Source of the DNA: Sporolactobacillus sp. Y61 | Lineage (GTDB): Bacteria; Bacillota; Bacilli; Bacillales; Sporolactobacillaceae | Length of the DNA stretch: 64,000 nucleotides | NCBI RefSeq assembly: GCF_040529185.1 | Contig: NZ_CP159510.1 | Span: 2,976,001-3,040,000 of the forward strand | Direction: 5' to 3' | Shown: positions 11,617-20,082 of the stretch, piece by piece | Position numbering within the stretch: position 1 is the stretch's first letter | How the letters are laid out: each line of letters opens with the position of its first letter | The notes under the pieces: generated by a model | Database searches by the model: none | Seen by the model: the letters and a program-made list of their open reading frames with translations, nothing else | Told to the model about the DNA's origin: nothing | Program-made: the position numbers and the translations under genes

Positions 11617-12624
11617 ATGGAAACCACGACAATCAAAGGAACAGATCTCCATCCAACTCGGATTGCTCTGGGCACCTGGGCGATCGGCGGATGGATGTGG
11701 GGAGGTTCTGACGACAGAGAATCCATCAGAACGATTCACAAAGCTCTGGACAGCGGCATTGCAACGATTGGTACAGCACCTGCCTACGGTCAGGGCCATT
11801 CCGAAAAAGTTGTCGGACAGGCCATAAAAGAATATGGCCATCGTGAAGACATCGTTCTGGCGACAAAAGTATGTCTGGACTGGCAGGGAACCAATGTCTT
11901 TCGTAACGGATCTAAAGAACTGATCCACAGACAGATTGACGACTCCTTAAAACGTCTGGGAACGGATTACATCGATATTTATCAGGTACACTGGCCGGAT
12001 CCGCTCGTTCCGATTGAAGAGACAGCGGAAGCGATGGGAGAGCTGTACAAGGCTGGAAAAATCCGTGCCGTCGGGGTCAGCAATTTCACCGTTGATCAGA
12101 TGGAAGCATTCCATAAGGTGGCCCCGCTGCATACCGTGCAGCCACCCTATAATCTCTTTGAACGGGATATTGAACGGGATATCCTTCCCTTCAGTAAAAA
12201 GCACGGGATTGTGGCCCTGTGTTATGGCAGCCTGTGCCGGGGGATGCTGAGCGGGAAAATGACAGCTGACCGCAAGTTTAGTGGAGACGACCTTCGCCTG
12301 TCTGATCCGAAATTCAGGGCACCGCATTTCGCCCATTATCTGGCGGCAGTCGATGAACTGGCAAAACTTGCGAAGGATCGTTTTGGTAAATCCGTCCGCG
12401 CACTCGCCGTGCGCTGGATTCTTGATCAGACGCAGGATGGTATCGCTCTGTGGGGAGCGAGACACCCCGACCAGATTGCCGCGGCAACCGAAGTCGCTGA
12501 TTTTCATCTGGACGAAGAGACACTAAAAGATATTGATGCTATTCTGGCAAAACATATTAAAGAACCGATCGGTACGGAATTTATGGCTCCGCCGACCCGA
12601 AAAGAAGCAGAAGAAAGCAAATAA
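11617..12624 (+). CDS. Aldo/keto reductase with an altered catalytic position
   Basis: A 335-residue (beta/alpha)8 NAD(P)H-dependent oxidoreductase of the IolS-like branch. The start is ATG 11617 (METTTIKG), after a weak GAGG; the frame opens earlier but upstream residues do not fit the family. Of the catalytic tetrad, Tyr57 (in TAPAYGQGHSE), Lys84 (LATKV) and His125 (YQVHWPDP) are present. The Asp that precedes TA in this family is Gly52, because the codon at 11770-11772 is GGT rather than GAT. The phosphate-binding GVSNF and ALAVRWILDQ motifs are intact. Activity may be reduced, or the change may be a sequence error. It is followed by a terminator at 12648-12695. Confidence 0.88.
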   Translation: METTTIKGTDLHPTRIALGTWAIGGWMWGGSDDRESIRTIHKALDSGIATIGTAPAYGQGHSEKVVGQAIKEYGHREDIVLATKVCLDWQGTNVFRNGSKELIHRQIDDSLKRLGTDYIDIYQVHWPDPLVPIEETAEAMGELYKAGKIRAVGVSNFTVDQMEAFHKVAPLHTVQPPYNLFERDIERDILPFSKKHGIVALCYGSLCRGMLSGKMTADRKFSGDDLRLSDPKFRAPHFAHYLAAVDELAKLAKDRFGKSVRALAVRWILDQTQDGIALWGARHPDQIAAATEVADFHLDEETLKDIDAILAKHIKEPIGTEFMAPPTRKEAEESK

Positions 12625-12647
12625 CGGGCTTCATGCTGTCAGAATTC

Positions 12648-12695
12648 ACCGGCAATTTTCAGCGTCATCAAAGCGCTTCATTGCCGGTTTTTCTT
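12648..12695 (+). terminator. Terminator after the aldo/keto reductase gene
   Basis: ACCGGCAA and TTGCCGGT form an 8-bp stem around a 25-base loop and are followed by TTTTCTT on the plus strand. Confidence 0.72.
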
Positions 12696-12748
12696 AATTA
12701 AAAAATTATATCTGGAAAAATTAATAAAATGGAAGGTTGTTATCATTT

Positions 12749-13654
12749 ATGGATCATGTTCACTCGGTTGCTATAACGTCACAAAATATTCCAAGACAAC
12801 ATAAAGGACTGACAGTTCGCCAGTTTGTCTTCAGAATCCTGCTTATATGTATCGGTGTCACCCTTGATGCCATCGCCCTTGACGTCTTTCTTGTCCCAAA
12901 TCGGATCATCGACGGCGGTGTAGTCGGTATCTCTATCATGCTGGCACATTTAAGCAGATGGCCGCTCGGGCTGTTTCTTGTACTTATAAATATCCCTTTC
13001 TTTATCATCGGCTATAAACAAATGGGCAAAACGTTTACCATCAGTTCTGTCGTGGGGGTGACCCTGCTTGCTCTGTTAACCACGCTGTTTCATGATATAC
13101 CACGGTTCACCGACGATCTGCTTCTGGCAGCCGTTTTCGGCGGCATCATCATGGGGATTGGCGTAGGCCTGATTATTCGAAATGGCGGATCTTCCGACGG
13201 TACGGAAATTCTTGCTGTGATGTTCAATGAAAAAACGCCGTTTTCCGTCGGTGAGATTGTTCTGTTTGTAAATATCTTCATTCTCGGTTCTGCCGGTTTC
13301 GTTTTTGGATGGAATAACGCGATGTATTCATTGATTGCTTATTTCATTGCCTTTAAAATGATTGATATTGTGACTGAAGGTCTCGAATCTTCAAAGGCGG
13401 TCTGGATCATCAGCGACCTGCATCAGGAAATCGGGGATGCGCTGAATGACCGGTTAGGCCGCGGTGTGACCTTCCTGAATGGGGAGGGTGCCTACACGGG
13501 GAACGATAAAAATGTTATTTTCACTGTAATCAGTCGTCTTGAAGAGGCAAAAGTGAAAAACATTGTAGATTCAATCGATAAATCTGCCTTTCTGGCCATC
13601 AGCGATATCCACGACGTCAAAGGGGGACGTTTCAAGAAACGAAGCATCCATTAA
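12749..13654 (+). CDS. YitT-family membrane protein with DUF2179 domain
   Basis: A 301-residue membrane protein. The N-terminal half holds five to six hydrophobic segments of the YitT (DUF161) family, including FLVPNRIIDGGVVGIS and GGIIMGIGVGLIIRNGG. The C-terminal 80 residues form the soluble DUF2179 domain (GVTFLNGEGAYTG, ending HDVKGG). The molecular function of the family is not established; members are common in Firmicutes. I start at ATG 12749, although the nearest purine-rich GGAAGG is 12 bases upstream; a TTG at 12737 is in frame but abuts that site. Its stop overlaps the stop of the convergent MFS gene. Confidence 0.85.
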   Translation: MDHVHSVAITSQNIPRQHKGLTVRQFVFRILLICIGVTLDAIALDVFLVPNRIIDGGVVGISIMLAHLSRWPLGLFLVLINIPFFIIGYKQMGKTFTISSVVGVTLLALLTTLFHDIPRFTDDLLLAAVFGGIIMGIGVGLIIRNGGSSDGTEILAVMFNEKTPFSVGEIVLFVNIFILGSAGFVFGWNNAMYSLIAYFIAFKMIDIVTEGLESSKAVWIISDLHQEIGDALNDRLGRGVTFLNGEGAYTGNDKNVIFTVISRLEEAKVKNIVDSIDKSAFLAISDIHDVKGGRFKKRSIH

Positions 13655-14925
13655 TCAGAGCTTTTAGACCGGAGCCTTTTTCCCCTGGCTCCGGTTTTCT
13701 TATGACGCATTCTTGAAAGAAGGGTCGTTATGATCACCCAGCCGGCGTTCAGAAATAGAAGGGCGCTCGTTGAGAAGAAGACATAGCGGATGCCAAAGCT
13801 TCCGGCCATGTGACCACCCAGAAGTGATCCGCCAAGGGTGCCCAGAAATTGGGCAGACTGATTGTAACCGAATAGCCGGCCGGTTATTGCCGCAGGAGCC
13901 ATCTTCTTTACAATCGTGTTAATCGCAGGCAAGGTACCTGCAGTAGCCAGACCGAGCAGAAAGCGGAGAAAGGTCAATTGCCAGGGATTGGTCACAAATG
14001 CCTGAGGAACAAAAATCAGTCCTGTCAGCAGCAGGGAGAAAATCAAAATTCTGCGCGGTCCGATCCGGTCAGAGATCCTGCCCAGAAAGGGAGCTGCAAT
14101 TACGCTTGCCAGACCGGCAGCAGCCACAACAATGCCCGATATGATCTCCAGATGTTCATGGCCGGGTGCAAGAATCGTGACATATACGGTGATAATCGGC
14201 TGAATGGACATATTTGCCAGTTGAACCATGAATGTGGTAATGAAGAGCGAAAGAAATAAACCGATATGAGGGGTCATCCGAATGACTTTCCGGAAACCAG
14301 GCGTTTTTTCCTTTCTCAGCACTGTCTGCTCTCTGATCAGAAACAGTGAAGCAAGGAACGCGCAGCCCAGAAGCAGGCTCGTGTTGACAAACACCAGCCG
14401 CATACCCATGAAATCAGAGAGGACACCGCCAATCAGCGGTCCGATCAGGGAACCGCTGATCCCGCCCGTCGACAGGACACCAAGCGACCAGCCTGCATGA
14501 CTTCTCGGTGTCTGTGTCGCCACCAGAATGATGGATGCCGGAATATATCCGGAAACAAGCCCCATAATCAGTCGCATGACGAGAAGCTGATAGACGTTCT
14601 GGGCAAAAGCCATGCTGAAGACCACCAGACACATGCCAAGACTCGCCCGCAGCAGCATCGGCTTGCGTCCATACTTGTCGGCAAGCGAACCCCAGAGCGG
14701 TGAGACGATCGCAGAAACGAGAAATGTGGCACCGAAGATGATCCCTGCCCAGCGTTCGATTTCAGATGTACTGCTGACCCCGAGCTGTTTAATATAAAGC
14801 GGCAGGAAAGGAATAATCTGACTCATCCCTGCTGCAGTCGCAAAGGCGCCAAACCAGCATACATAAAGATTTTTCTTCCAGAGAGGGAGTGCCACAGAAG
14901 TTACCCGCTTTCTAACATATTTCAT
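13651..14925 (-). CDS. Major facilitator superfamily efflux transporter
   Basis: A 424-residue transporter with about 12 membrane segments. The MFS motif A appears as GSLADKYGRKPML after segment 2 and in degenerate form as GRISDRIGPRRI in the second half. A drug:H+ antiporter-type motif C region is visible as GGISGSLIGPLIGG in segment 5. This pattern fits multidrug exporters of the MdtG/YttB kind, but the substrate is unknown. The C-terminal tail is short and basic. The ATG at 14925 has only a poor ribosome site. The last codons overlap the stem of the YitT terminator at 13668-13698. Confidence 0.88.
   Translation of the reverse strand: MKYVRKRVTSVALPLWKKNLYVCWFGAFATAAGMSQIIPFLPLYIKQLGVSSTSEIERWAGIIFGATFLVSAIVSPLWGSLADKYGRKPMLLRASLGMCLVVFSMAFAQNVYQLLVMRLIMGLVSGYIPASIILVATQTPRSHAGWSLGVLSTGGISGSLIGPLIGGVLSDFMGMRLVFVNTSLLLGCAFLASLFLIREQTVLRKEKTPGFRKVIRMTPHIGLFLSLFITTFMVQLANMSIQPIITVYVTILAPGHEHLEIISGIVVAAAGLASVIAAPFLGRISDRIGPRRILIFSLLLTGLIFVPQAFVTNPWQLTFLRFLLGLATAGTLPAINTIVKKMAPAAITGRLFGYNQSAQFLGTLGGSLLGGHMAGSFGIRYVFFSTSALLFLNAGWVIITTLLSRMRHKKTGARGKRLRSKSSD
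13668..13698 (+). terminator. YitT gene terminator inside the 3' end of the MFS gene
   Basis: ACCGGAGCC, a ten-base loop and GGCTCCGGT (9-bp perfect arms) are followed by TTTCTT on the plus strand. The structure lies within the last 16 codons of the convergent MFS gene. Confidence 0.78.
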
Positions 14926-14943
14926 GCCGGATTTTTACCAGAA

Positions 14944-14971
14944 AGAAAAAGGCGCCTGCGAAAAAAGGCGC
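14944..14971 (-). terminator. Terminator between the first TerC gene and the MFS gene
   Basis: On the minus strand GCGCC, a ten-base loop and GGCGC are followed by CTTTTTCTTTC. It lies about 90 bases after the TerC stop and just before the MFS start. Confidence 0.55.
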
Positions 14972-15063
14972 GATTTCTACTCATATAGCCATTCAGTATT
15001 TTTTCACCGATGAATGTTATTATACTCCGAATGTCTTTTTTGTAAAGGACTGATCATCGTAAA

Positions 15064-15768
15064 TCAGACGGCATGATGTTGCTGTGCCCTTTTCCGCGCT
15101 GCTTTTTTCTGGGTTGCCCGTCCTGCCACAAGAATAACAACAGTGATCACTGCGACAACCGGCCATTCTACCCACTGCGTTGCGCTGCCCAGGGCCTCTT
15201 TGACAAAGGGTTCCGAGAAGAGCATACGGCCGGCAGTTACACCAAGTATTGCCGCACCAAGATAGATCAGCCAGTGATAGCGGTCGATCAGTTTCATGAT
15301 GATCGCACTGCCGCCCATCAGAAGCGGGACGCTGACCAGGAGTCCGATAACAACGAGAAGCGGATGATTACCCGATGCCCCGGCAACCGCAAGCATATTG
15401 TCAAGGCTCATCAGGGCATCGGCAAGAATGATCGTTCTGACGGCGCCCCAGATACTGTCTGCCGCTTTTACAGCCTTTGCCTGATTGTGGTCTTCCGGTT
15501 TCAGCAATCTGTAAGCGATCCAGACGAGAAGGATACCGCCAATAAAATGAAGCCCGGGAATCATCAGAAGATAAACAACGGTCACCGTGCACAGGATACG
15601 GATGATGACCGCACCGATTGTCCCGTAAAGAATGGCCCGTTTTCGCTGATCATCCGGCAGGCGACGTGCGGCCATAGCGATGACGACTGCGTTATCGCCC
15701 GCCAGAAACAGATCTATCCCTATAATAGCCAGAAATGATGACCAGAATGCAACAGAAAATATATCCAT
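15064..15768 (-). CDS. TerC-family integral membrane protein (first paralogue)
   Basis: A 234-residue protein with about seven membrane segments. The family signatures are IGIDLFLAGDNAVVIAMAA near the N-terminus and ADALMSLDNMLAVAGA in the middle; the acidic residues in these two motifs are thought to line the metal path. TerC proteins linked to yybP-ykoY riboswitches act in manganese export (established for relatives such as Alx, YceF and YkoY). The ATG at 15768 has GGAGG about 11 bases upstream. It lies downstream of a close paralogue (15944-16647) and the manganese riboswitch at 16736-16868. A stem-loop at 15815-15847 separates the two, so the second cistron may be partly uncoupled. Confidence 0.9.
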   Translation of the reverse strand: MDIFSVAFWSSFLAIIGIDLFLAGDNAVVIAMAARRLPDDQRKRAILYGTIGAVIIRILCTVTVVYLLMIPGLHFIGGILLVWIAYRLLKPEDHNQAKAVKAADSIWGAVRTIILADALMSLDNMLAVAGASGNHPLLVVIGLLVSVPLLMGGSAIIMKLIDRYHWLIYLGAAILGVTAGRMLFSEPFVKEALGSATQWVEWPVVAVITVVILVAGRATQKKAARKRAQQHHAV

Positions 15769-15814
15769 GAAAAGAAGTGCCTCCTCAATAATAAAATAAA
15801 ACTAACTGTCATAA

Positions 15815-15847
15815 TAAAATGCCTCTCCAACGTGTTTGCGGAGAGGC
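15815..15847 (-). terminator. Stem-loop between the two TerC genes
   Basis: GCCTCTCC and GGAGAGGC form an 8-bp perfect stem around an 11-base loop, followed on the minus strand by ATTTTATTA. The T-tract is weak, so partial termination or transcript processing is likely. Confidence 0.5.
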
Positions 15848-15943
15848 TGTTCATTTCGTGTCTCGTAAACCAGCGTTTAGTATAGGATTGGAAGGAAATC
15901 CCGTCAATGACAATCATAACATTTTTTCACATCATCCCGACTG

Positions 15944-16647
15944 TTAAATCGATTCCGTCTGTTCCGATTGCTCGATTTTCTGAGCTGCACGGGGGTGCCT
16001 GCTCTTCCATCCGAAATAAATGACTCCGGCGATGATGGCAGCGATAATCGGCCACTTAATCCATGAGAAGGCCGAAAGCCCGTCAATGATAAAATGCTCA
16101 GAAAAAATCATATTACTCGCAGTAAAAGCAAGGACGCCTGACCCGGCATAGGTGATCCAGGTATAACGATCCACCAGCTTCAGGAAAAGCGTACTGCCGC
16201 CCATGACAAGTGGAACACTGATCAAGAGTCCGATAATCACGAGCAGATAATTACCTCCGGCTGCACCACCAATCGCCAGGACATTGTCCAGGCCCATCAG
16301 GGCATCAGCCATGATAATCGTTTTAATCGCCGCACCCAGGCTGGCTTTCGCTTCAATATGCTTGCTCGACTGATGCGCTCTGAGCAAATTATAAGCAATC
16401 CAGACAAGAATGAGACCACCGACAAGATGCAGCCCGGGATCATCAGCAGCCAGACAACCGCCAGTGTAGCCACTGCCCGGATCACAACGGCACCCAGTGC
16501 CCCGTAAAGAATTGCGCGTTTCCTCTGATGTTCCTGAAGCCGCGCTGCAGCAAGAGCAATGACGATTGCATTATCGCCGGCCAGAATCAGGTCAATAGCA
16601 ACGATCTGCAGCAGTCCCGTCAGAAACTGGAGAGAAAAAATATCCAT
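15944..16647 (-). pseudogene. TerC-family membrane protein (second paralogue), split by a frame break
   Basis: The N-terminal part reads MDIFSLQFLTGLLQIVAIDL and continues to LLMIPG, closely matching the neighbour at 15064-15768. It then shifts frame at the CCCGGG at 16433-16438, and the rest continues in another frame as LVWIAYNLLRA, ADALMGLDNVLAIGGA and so on to 15944. One added base restores LLMIPGLHLVGG and a protein of exactly 234 residues, the length of the paralogue. The gene may therefore be intact in the organism. It is the gene directly under the yybP-ykoY riboswitch, so a role in manganese homeostasis is expected. The ATG at 16647 follows AGGAGGA. Confidence 0.88.
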
Positions 16648-16735
16648 TCACTCATCCTCCTGTAACTTTTAATCTTTTTTGGGCAAAATAAAAACAGTCT
16701 CTCCGACGTACGTACGACAGAAAGGCTGCGCGCAT

Positions 16736-16868
16736 GAAAAAACCTTTGCCCTTTCGTCCGTCCGAGGCAAAGGTCTGGCCAGCAGCAACATGGCTGCCAG
16801 AGAAAGCCGGGGATTATTCCCGTAATGACGGCTTTTCTCTTTCGGCTACTCCCCTTTAAAAGAGGCTA
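16736..16868 (-). promoter_or_regulatory. yybP-ykoY manganese riboswitch with intrinsic terminator
   Basis: The minus strand carries the conserved aptamer cores: AAAGGGGAGTAGCCG (about 16844-16858) and, after two helices, GGCCAGACCTTTGCC (to about 16766). The expression platform is a terminator made of ACCTTTGCC/GGCAAAGGT (16742-16750 and 16766-16774) followed by TTTTTT. Part of the conserved aptamer 3' segment is also the 5' arm of the terminator, so Mn2+ binding would favour read-through into the TerC genes. This is the established mode for the class. It lies 90 bases upstream of the TerC gene at 16647. Confidence 0.92.
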
Positions 16869-16884
16869 TTAAGTTAGTAATTTA

Positions 16885-16913
16885 ATTATACAGTCAGTCT
16901 CCGGATCTGTCAA
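16885..16913 (-). promoter_or_regulatory. Consensus sigma-A promoter for the riboswitch-terC transcript
   Basis: -35 TTGACA (16908-16913), 17-bp spacer and -10 TATAAT (16885-16890) on the minus strand, a perfect match to the consensus in both hexamers. The -35 ends ten bases from the liaR stop. Confidence 0.85.
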
Positions 16914-16922
16914 TAAGATAAA

Positions 16923-17573
16923 TCACTTTTTCTGATCTGGAAAGAGATGGTGCTGATAGGCATAAACAGCTGCCTGAGTACGATCCGAAACATTCAGCTT
17001 TCCCAGGATACTGCTGACATGCGTCTTAACCGTCTTTATGCCGATGAATAAAACCTTTGCGATTTCCGCATTACTCCTGCCATCGGCGATCAGTCTCAGT
17101 ACCTCCCGCTCTCTTTCTGTCAGCTGGTCAGAAAGAGCCGGCTGTCTGTGATATCCGGCAACGATTTTCTGAGCGACTTTGCCATCCAGAACCGTCTTAC
17201 CGTTATGCGCCTTATGAATCGCTTCAATAATTTCCTCAGCGGAAGACGTTTTCAATAGATAGCTGGTTGCCCCGGCTTTGATCGCCGGGAAGACCTGCTG
17301 ATCATCATAATAACTGGTCAGTATGATGATTTTACGTAAAGGATGCTTTGCGAGGATCTCTTTCGTCGCATCGATTCCGTTGCCGCGTTCCATAATCAGA
17401 TCCATTAAAATCACTTCAGGATCAAGCTGCTCACTCAGTTCAACACCCTGGGCACCTCCCGAAGCTTCTCCGACAACTTCGATGTCATCCTCTGTATCCA
17501 GACAGGCAATCAGCCCTTTTCGTACCATGTCATGATCATCAACAATCAGAACTTTAATTTTATCCTTTATCAT
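16923..17573 (-). CDS. liaR: NarL/LuxR-family response regulator, LiaR/VraR type
   Basis: A 216-residue regulator. The receiver domain has the acidic pair VDDHD, the phospho-acceptor Asp in VILMDLIM and the conserved Lys in YLLKT. The C-terminal LuxR helix-turn-helix reads LTEREREVLRLIADG, then SNAEIAKVLFIGIKTVKTHV. Its start overlaps the liaS stop by ATGA, so the two are translationally coupled. The context liaF-liaS-liaR identifies it as a cell-envelope stress regulator of the LiaR/VraR kind, responding to lipid-II-cycle antibiotics in relatives. Confidence 0.9.
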   Translation of the reverse strand: MIKDKIKVLIVDDHDMVRKGLIACLDTEDDIEVVGEASGGAQGVELSEQLDPEVILMDLIMERGNGIDATKEILAKHPLRKIIILTSYYDDQQVFPAIKAGATSYLLKTSSAEEIIEAIHKAHNGKTVLDGKVAQKIVAGYHRQPALSDQLTEREREVLRLIADGRSNAEIAKVLFIGIKTVKTHVSSILGKLNVSDRTQAAVYAYQHHLFPDQKK

Positions 17574-18604
17574 TCTGCCCGCCTCCCGTGAATCGGCACC
17601 CGTAAGTGGATGGACGTGCCTTCTCCCTGATGTGTTGTAAGTTGATAGGAACCGCCGATTTCCTCCGCACGCTCACGCATCGTCTTGAGTCCATATGATG
17701 CGATCTTTTCCTGATCCGGAGAAAAGCCCCGGCCATTGTCATAGATCGACAGGACAACAGACCCGTCGTCCTCCCTGAGACCCAGTTGCACTTTTGTCGC
17801 TTCAGAATGTCTGAGTGCATTAGAAAGCGCCTCCTGGCTCAATCTGAACAGATTATTCTCCACACCTTTCGTCATGCCGCTCACTTTTTCAATGCTGGCT
17901 TCAAAATGAATCGGCGTTTTCCCGTCCAGTTCCCGGATCAGACGACTGAGACCGTCGCTGATGGATTCATTATTCAGCCGGACGGGACGCAGATGTAAAA
18001 GCAAAGCTCTCATCTCACCCTGAGCTTTTCTGGCTATATCGGAAATGTCGGTGAGATTTTCTGCTGCTTTGTCCGGGTGAGAATGAATCATTTTCACCGC
18101 GGCCGATGCCAGCATCGACAGGGCAAAGAGCTGCTGGCTGACCGCATCGTGAAGATCCCGGGCAAGGCGCTGTCGCTCTTCTGTCACGGCTTCACTTCTG
18201 ATTCGGGCATTCATTTCGGTATTCTCATCTACCAGACGCTGCAGTGATTTAACCTGATGATCCATTTTATCGGCCAGATCGTTGAGCGACTGTTCGATTC
18301 TGCTCATCGAACCGCCGCTGCCGGTACGTATACGCGCTGATAATTTGCCTGCAGAGAGCGTTTTAATGTACAGGTCGATAGTCTGGAGCTGATTTCTTAA
18401 AAGGCGATAGTTCCGGATGGCGAATCCCGTTTGAACAACGAACTGCAGGACAAAACATGCACCTGAAGCCAGACTGCTGATCAGTAAAGCATCCGGATCC
18501 GGGCGATAAAAGAAGTAAATGCGAAACAGGATGAAAAGCACCACAGCTGAAGCAGCACTTAAAATGGCCTGATATTTAATGGTTTGAATATGATAATGAA
18601 ACAT
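17570..18604 (-). CDS. liaS: Sensor histidine kinase, LiaS/VraS type
   Basis: A 344-residue membrane kinase of the HPK7 (NarL-partner) class. Two hydrophobic segments occupy about residues 12-32 and 40-60, followed by a HAMP-like linker. The phospho-acceptor His lies in RQRLARDLHDAVSQQLFAL, and the ATPase domain has an N-box near ALSNALRHS and a G-box near DNGRGF. There is almost no extracellular loop, as in other intramembrane-sensing LiaS/VraS kinases. The ribosome site AGGTGTGATGA overlaps the liaF stop region; the stop overlaps liaR. It works with LiaF (negative modulator) and LiaR. Confidence 0.9.
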   Translation of the reverse strand: MFHYHIQTIKYQAILSAASAVVLFILFRIYFFYRPDPDALLISSLASGACFVLQFVVQTGFAIRNYRLLRNQLQTIDLYIKTLSAGKLSARIRTGSGGSMSRIEQSLNDLADKMDHQVKSLQRLVDENTEMNARIRSEAVTEERQRLARDLHDAVSQQLFALSMLASAAVKMIHSHPDKAAENLTDISDIARKAQGEMRALLLHLRPVRLNNESISDGLSRLIRELDGKTPIHFEASIEKVSGMTKGVENNLFRLSQEALSNALRHSEATKVQLGLREDDGSVVLSIYDNGRGFSPDQEKIASYGLKTMRERAEEIGGSYQLTTHQGEGTSIHLRVPIHGRRAE

Positions 18605-18610
18605 CTGTCA

Positions 18611-19402
18611 TCACACCTGATCAATGCTTAAATCGATGACCTGAAAATCGAACGTAAAATCGATTTTCCGGACCGCCTGATCATAATGAGCAGTTTGCCA
18701 GGAATAATTTCTCAAAACACCGCTCTGCTCTGCATCGTCTATTTTCACATCACCGACTTTGGCTCTGACTTCGACTCTGAATTCCAGATCATCAGGCATG
18801 GTTATTTTAATGTCACCCACCCATCCTGAGAGCCTGATCGGGATCGTTTCATCCGGAATGAATGCCTTTGTGAAGTCAAATGTATAACTGCCAATCCTGA
18901 CCCGCTCATTCATCGGTTTTGCCATCCAGTTCTCCTTTTGGTAAGCGGCATCGTTTACAAATGCCCGCTTTGTGTCCTTTTCACCCTCACCTTTTGTATT
19001 CCAGTCAAATATGATATGCTTTTTCCTCTGCTTATCATTGGAATAGCCTTTTTTAAATTTTATGGAATAATCCCGCTGAAAAAGCATCGAAAGTCCAAAA
19101 TAAATAATCAGGTAAGGCCACAGTTTCCAGAAATCCTGCCATTTAAAGATCAGATAACCATACTGATCGGCCAGCAGTAAACCACCGTAAATGAGAAAGA
19201 ACAGTCCGAAGAAGATATTCGGCCTTTTTCGATGAATGAGTGGAACGATAAGAAGCAAAACACCAAATAAAATGGCTAAATAGGGCAGGCCATCATCAAA
19301 AGTCGACATCATTTCCGGGGAAATAATATTCAAACTGTCCAGCATCCAGTATATACCCAGTACGATGATGATCAATGCGATGAGTATTTTCCCAAAAGAC
19401 AT
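18611..19402 (-). CDS. liaF: LiaF-like membrane modulator of the LiaRS system
   Basis: A 263-residue protein. Three or four hydrophobic segments fill the first 120 residues. A soluble C-terminal domain of the LiaF type follows (GWVGDIKITMPDDLEFRV, then VGDVKI). In B. subtilis LiaF is a specific inhibitor of LiaRS signalling; the same role is inferred from synteny. I start at ATG 19402 (MSFGKIL), with GGAAGGG nine bases upstream. An ATG at 19432 is in frame but has no ribosome site. It is the first gene of liaF-liaS-liaR and diverges from the ferritin-like gene. Confidence 0.85.
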   Translation of the reverse strand: MSFGKILIALIIIVLGIYWMLDSLNIISPEMMSTFDDGLPYLAILFGVLLLIVPLIHRKRPNIFFGLFFLIYGGLLLADQYGYLIFKWQDFWKLWPYLIIYFGLSMLFQRDYSIKFKKGYSNDKQRKKHIIFDWNTKGEGEKDTKRAFVNDAAYQKENWMAKPMNERVRIGSYTFDFTKAFIPDETIPIRLSGWVGDIKITMPDDLEFRVEVRAKVGDVKIDDAEQSGVLRNYSWQTAHYDQAVRKIDFTFDFQVIDLSIDQV

Positions 19403-19526
19403 AAAATCCAGCCCTTCCATGATCGAACTCATTTCTTCTGTATAATCTTACTATACCTGCTCCCCCGTCTCATTTCTACAGGCTCGAAACGGTATTTGCC
19501 TCCGCCCGGAGACGGATCGTCCATAT

Positions 19527-19588
19527 TGTTACAGTTATGCGACATCCGTCTGTAACACTTGGTGAATTTTTCCTGACTGGTTTATGAT
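19527..19588 (+). promoter_or_regulatory. Promoter with upstream inverted repeat for the ferritin-like gene
   Basis: A plausible promoter has -35 TTGGTG (19559-19564), an 18-bp spacer and -10 TATGAT (19583-19588). Directly upstream is a perfect inverted repeat, TGTTACAG (19527-19534) and CTGTAACA (19550-19557), with centres 23 bp apart, about two helical turns. This geometry suits a dimeric regulator. It does not match the PerR, Fur or Spx sites I know. Confidence 0.5.
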
Positions 19589-19636
19589 AAAGAAGTAACG
19601 GGCAAGATTTAAAAGTATAACGAAAGGATGATTCAT

Positions 19637-20071
19637 ATGGATAAAAAACTGCAGACCTTAGTCGATGGCCTGAACAAAGATCTGGCTGGTGAATATTCTG
19701 CGGTCATTCAGTACAATTATTATGCCACGACCGTATCGGGCCTGAATTACCAGATACTGAAGCCTTTTTTTGAAGCAGAAATTCCGGACGAACTTGGGCA
19801 TGCTGCATACCTGTCGGAAAAAATCGCTAATCTCGGCGGTGAGCCGACAACGGTCCCGGCACCGGTTAAAAAAGTCACCGAAGCTAAAGCCATGCTTGAA
19901 GAGGCACGTAAAGCAGAAGCGGATACGCTTGAGAATTACAAGCAGCGGCGCAGCCAGGCTCAGGAACTCGGCTTAATTGAACTCGTGGTTAAACTGGAAG
20001 ACATGATCGCCGATGAACAGAGTCATTTCGAAAAGCTGGCGAAGACGCTGAAAGATCCGCTTTTCGCCTGA
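19637..20071 (+). CDS. Ferritin-like (bacterioferritin/DUF2202-type) protein
   Basis: A 144-residue four-helix protein of the ferritin-like superfamily. The di-iron ligands expected in each helix pair are visible: Glu in LAGEYSAVIQYNYYA, the E-x-x-H pair in EAEIPDELGHAAYL, Glu in ADTLENYKQR and the E-x-x-H in IADEQSHFEKL. It may store iron or detoxify peroxide. I start at ATG 19637 (MDKKLQT), with AAAGGATGA upstream. An ATG at 19628 lies in frame but touches the ribosome site. It stands alone between the divergent lia operon and a shared bidirectional terminator. Confidence 0.85.
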   Translation: MDKKLQTLVDGLNKDLAGEYSAVIQYNYYATTVSGLNYQILKPFFEAEIPDELGHAAYLSEKIANLGGEPTTVPAPVKKVTEAKAMLEEARKAEADTLENYKQRRSQAQELGLIELVVKLEDMIADEQSHFEKLAKTLKDPLFA

Positions 20072-20082
20072 GCAGCATGTAT

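Noticed and set aside
11191..11928. 245-codon minus-strand frame overlapping the aldo/keto reductase start
   Set aside because: No ribosome site or recognisable domain; the plus-strand reductase explains the overlapping part.
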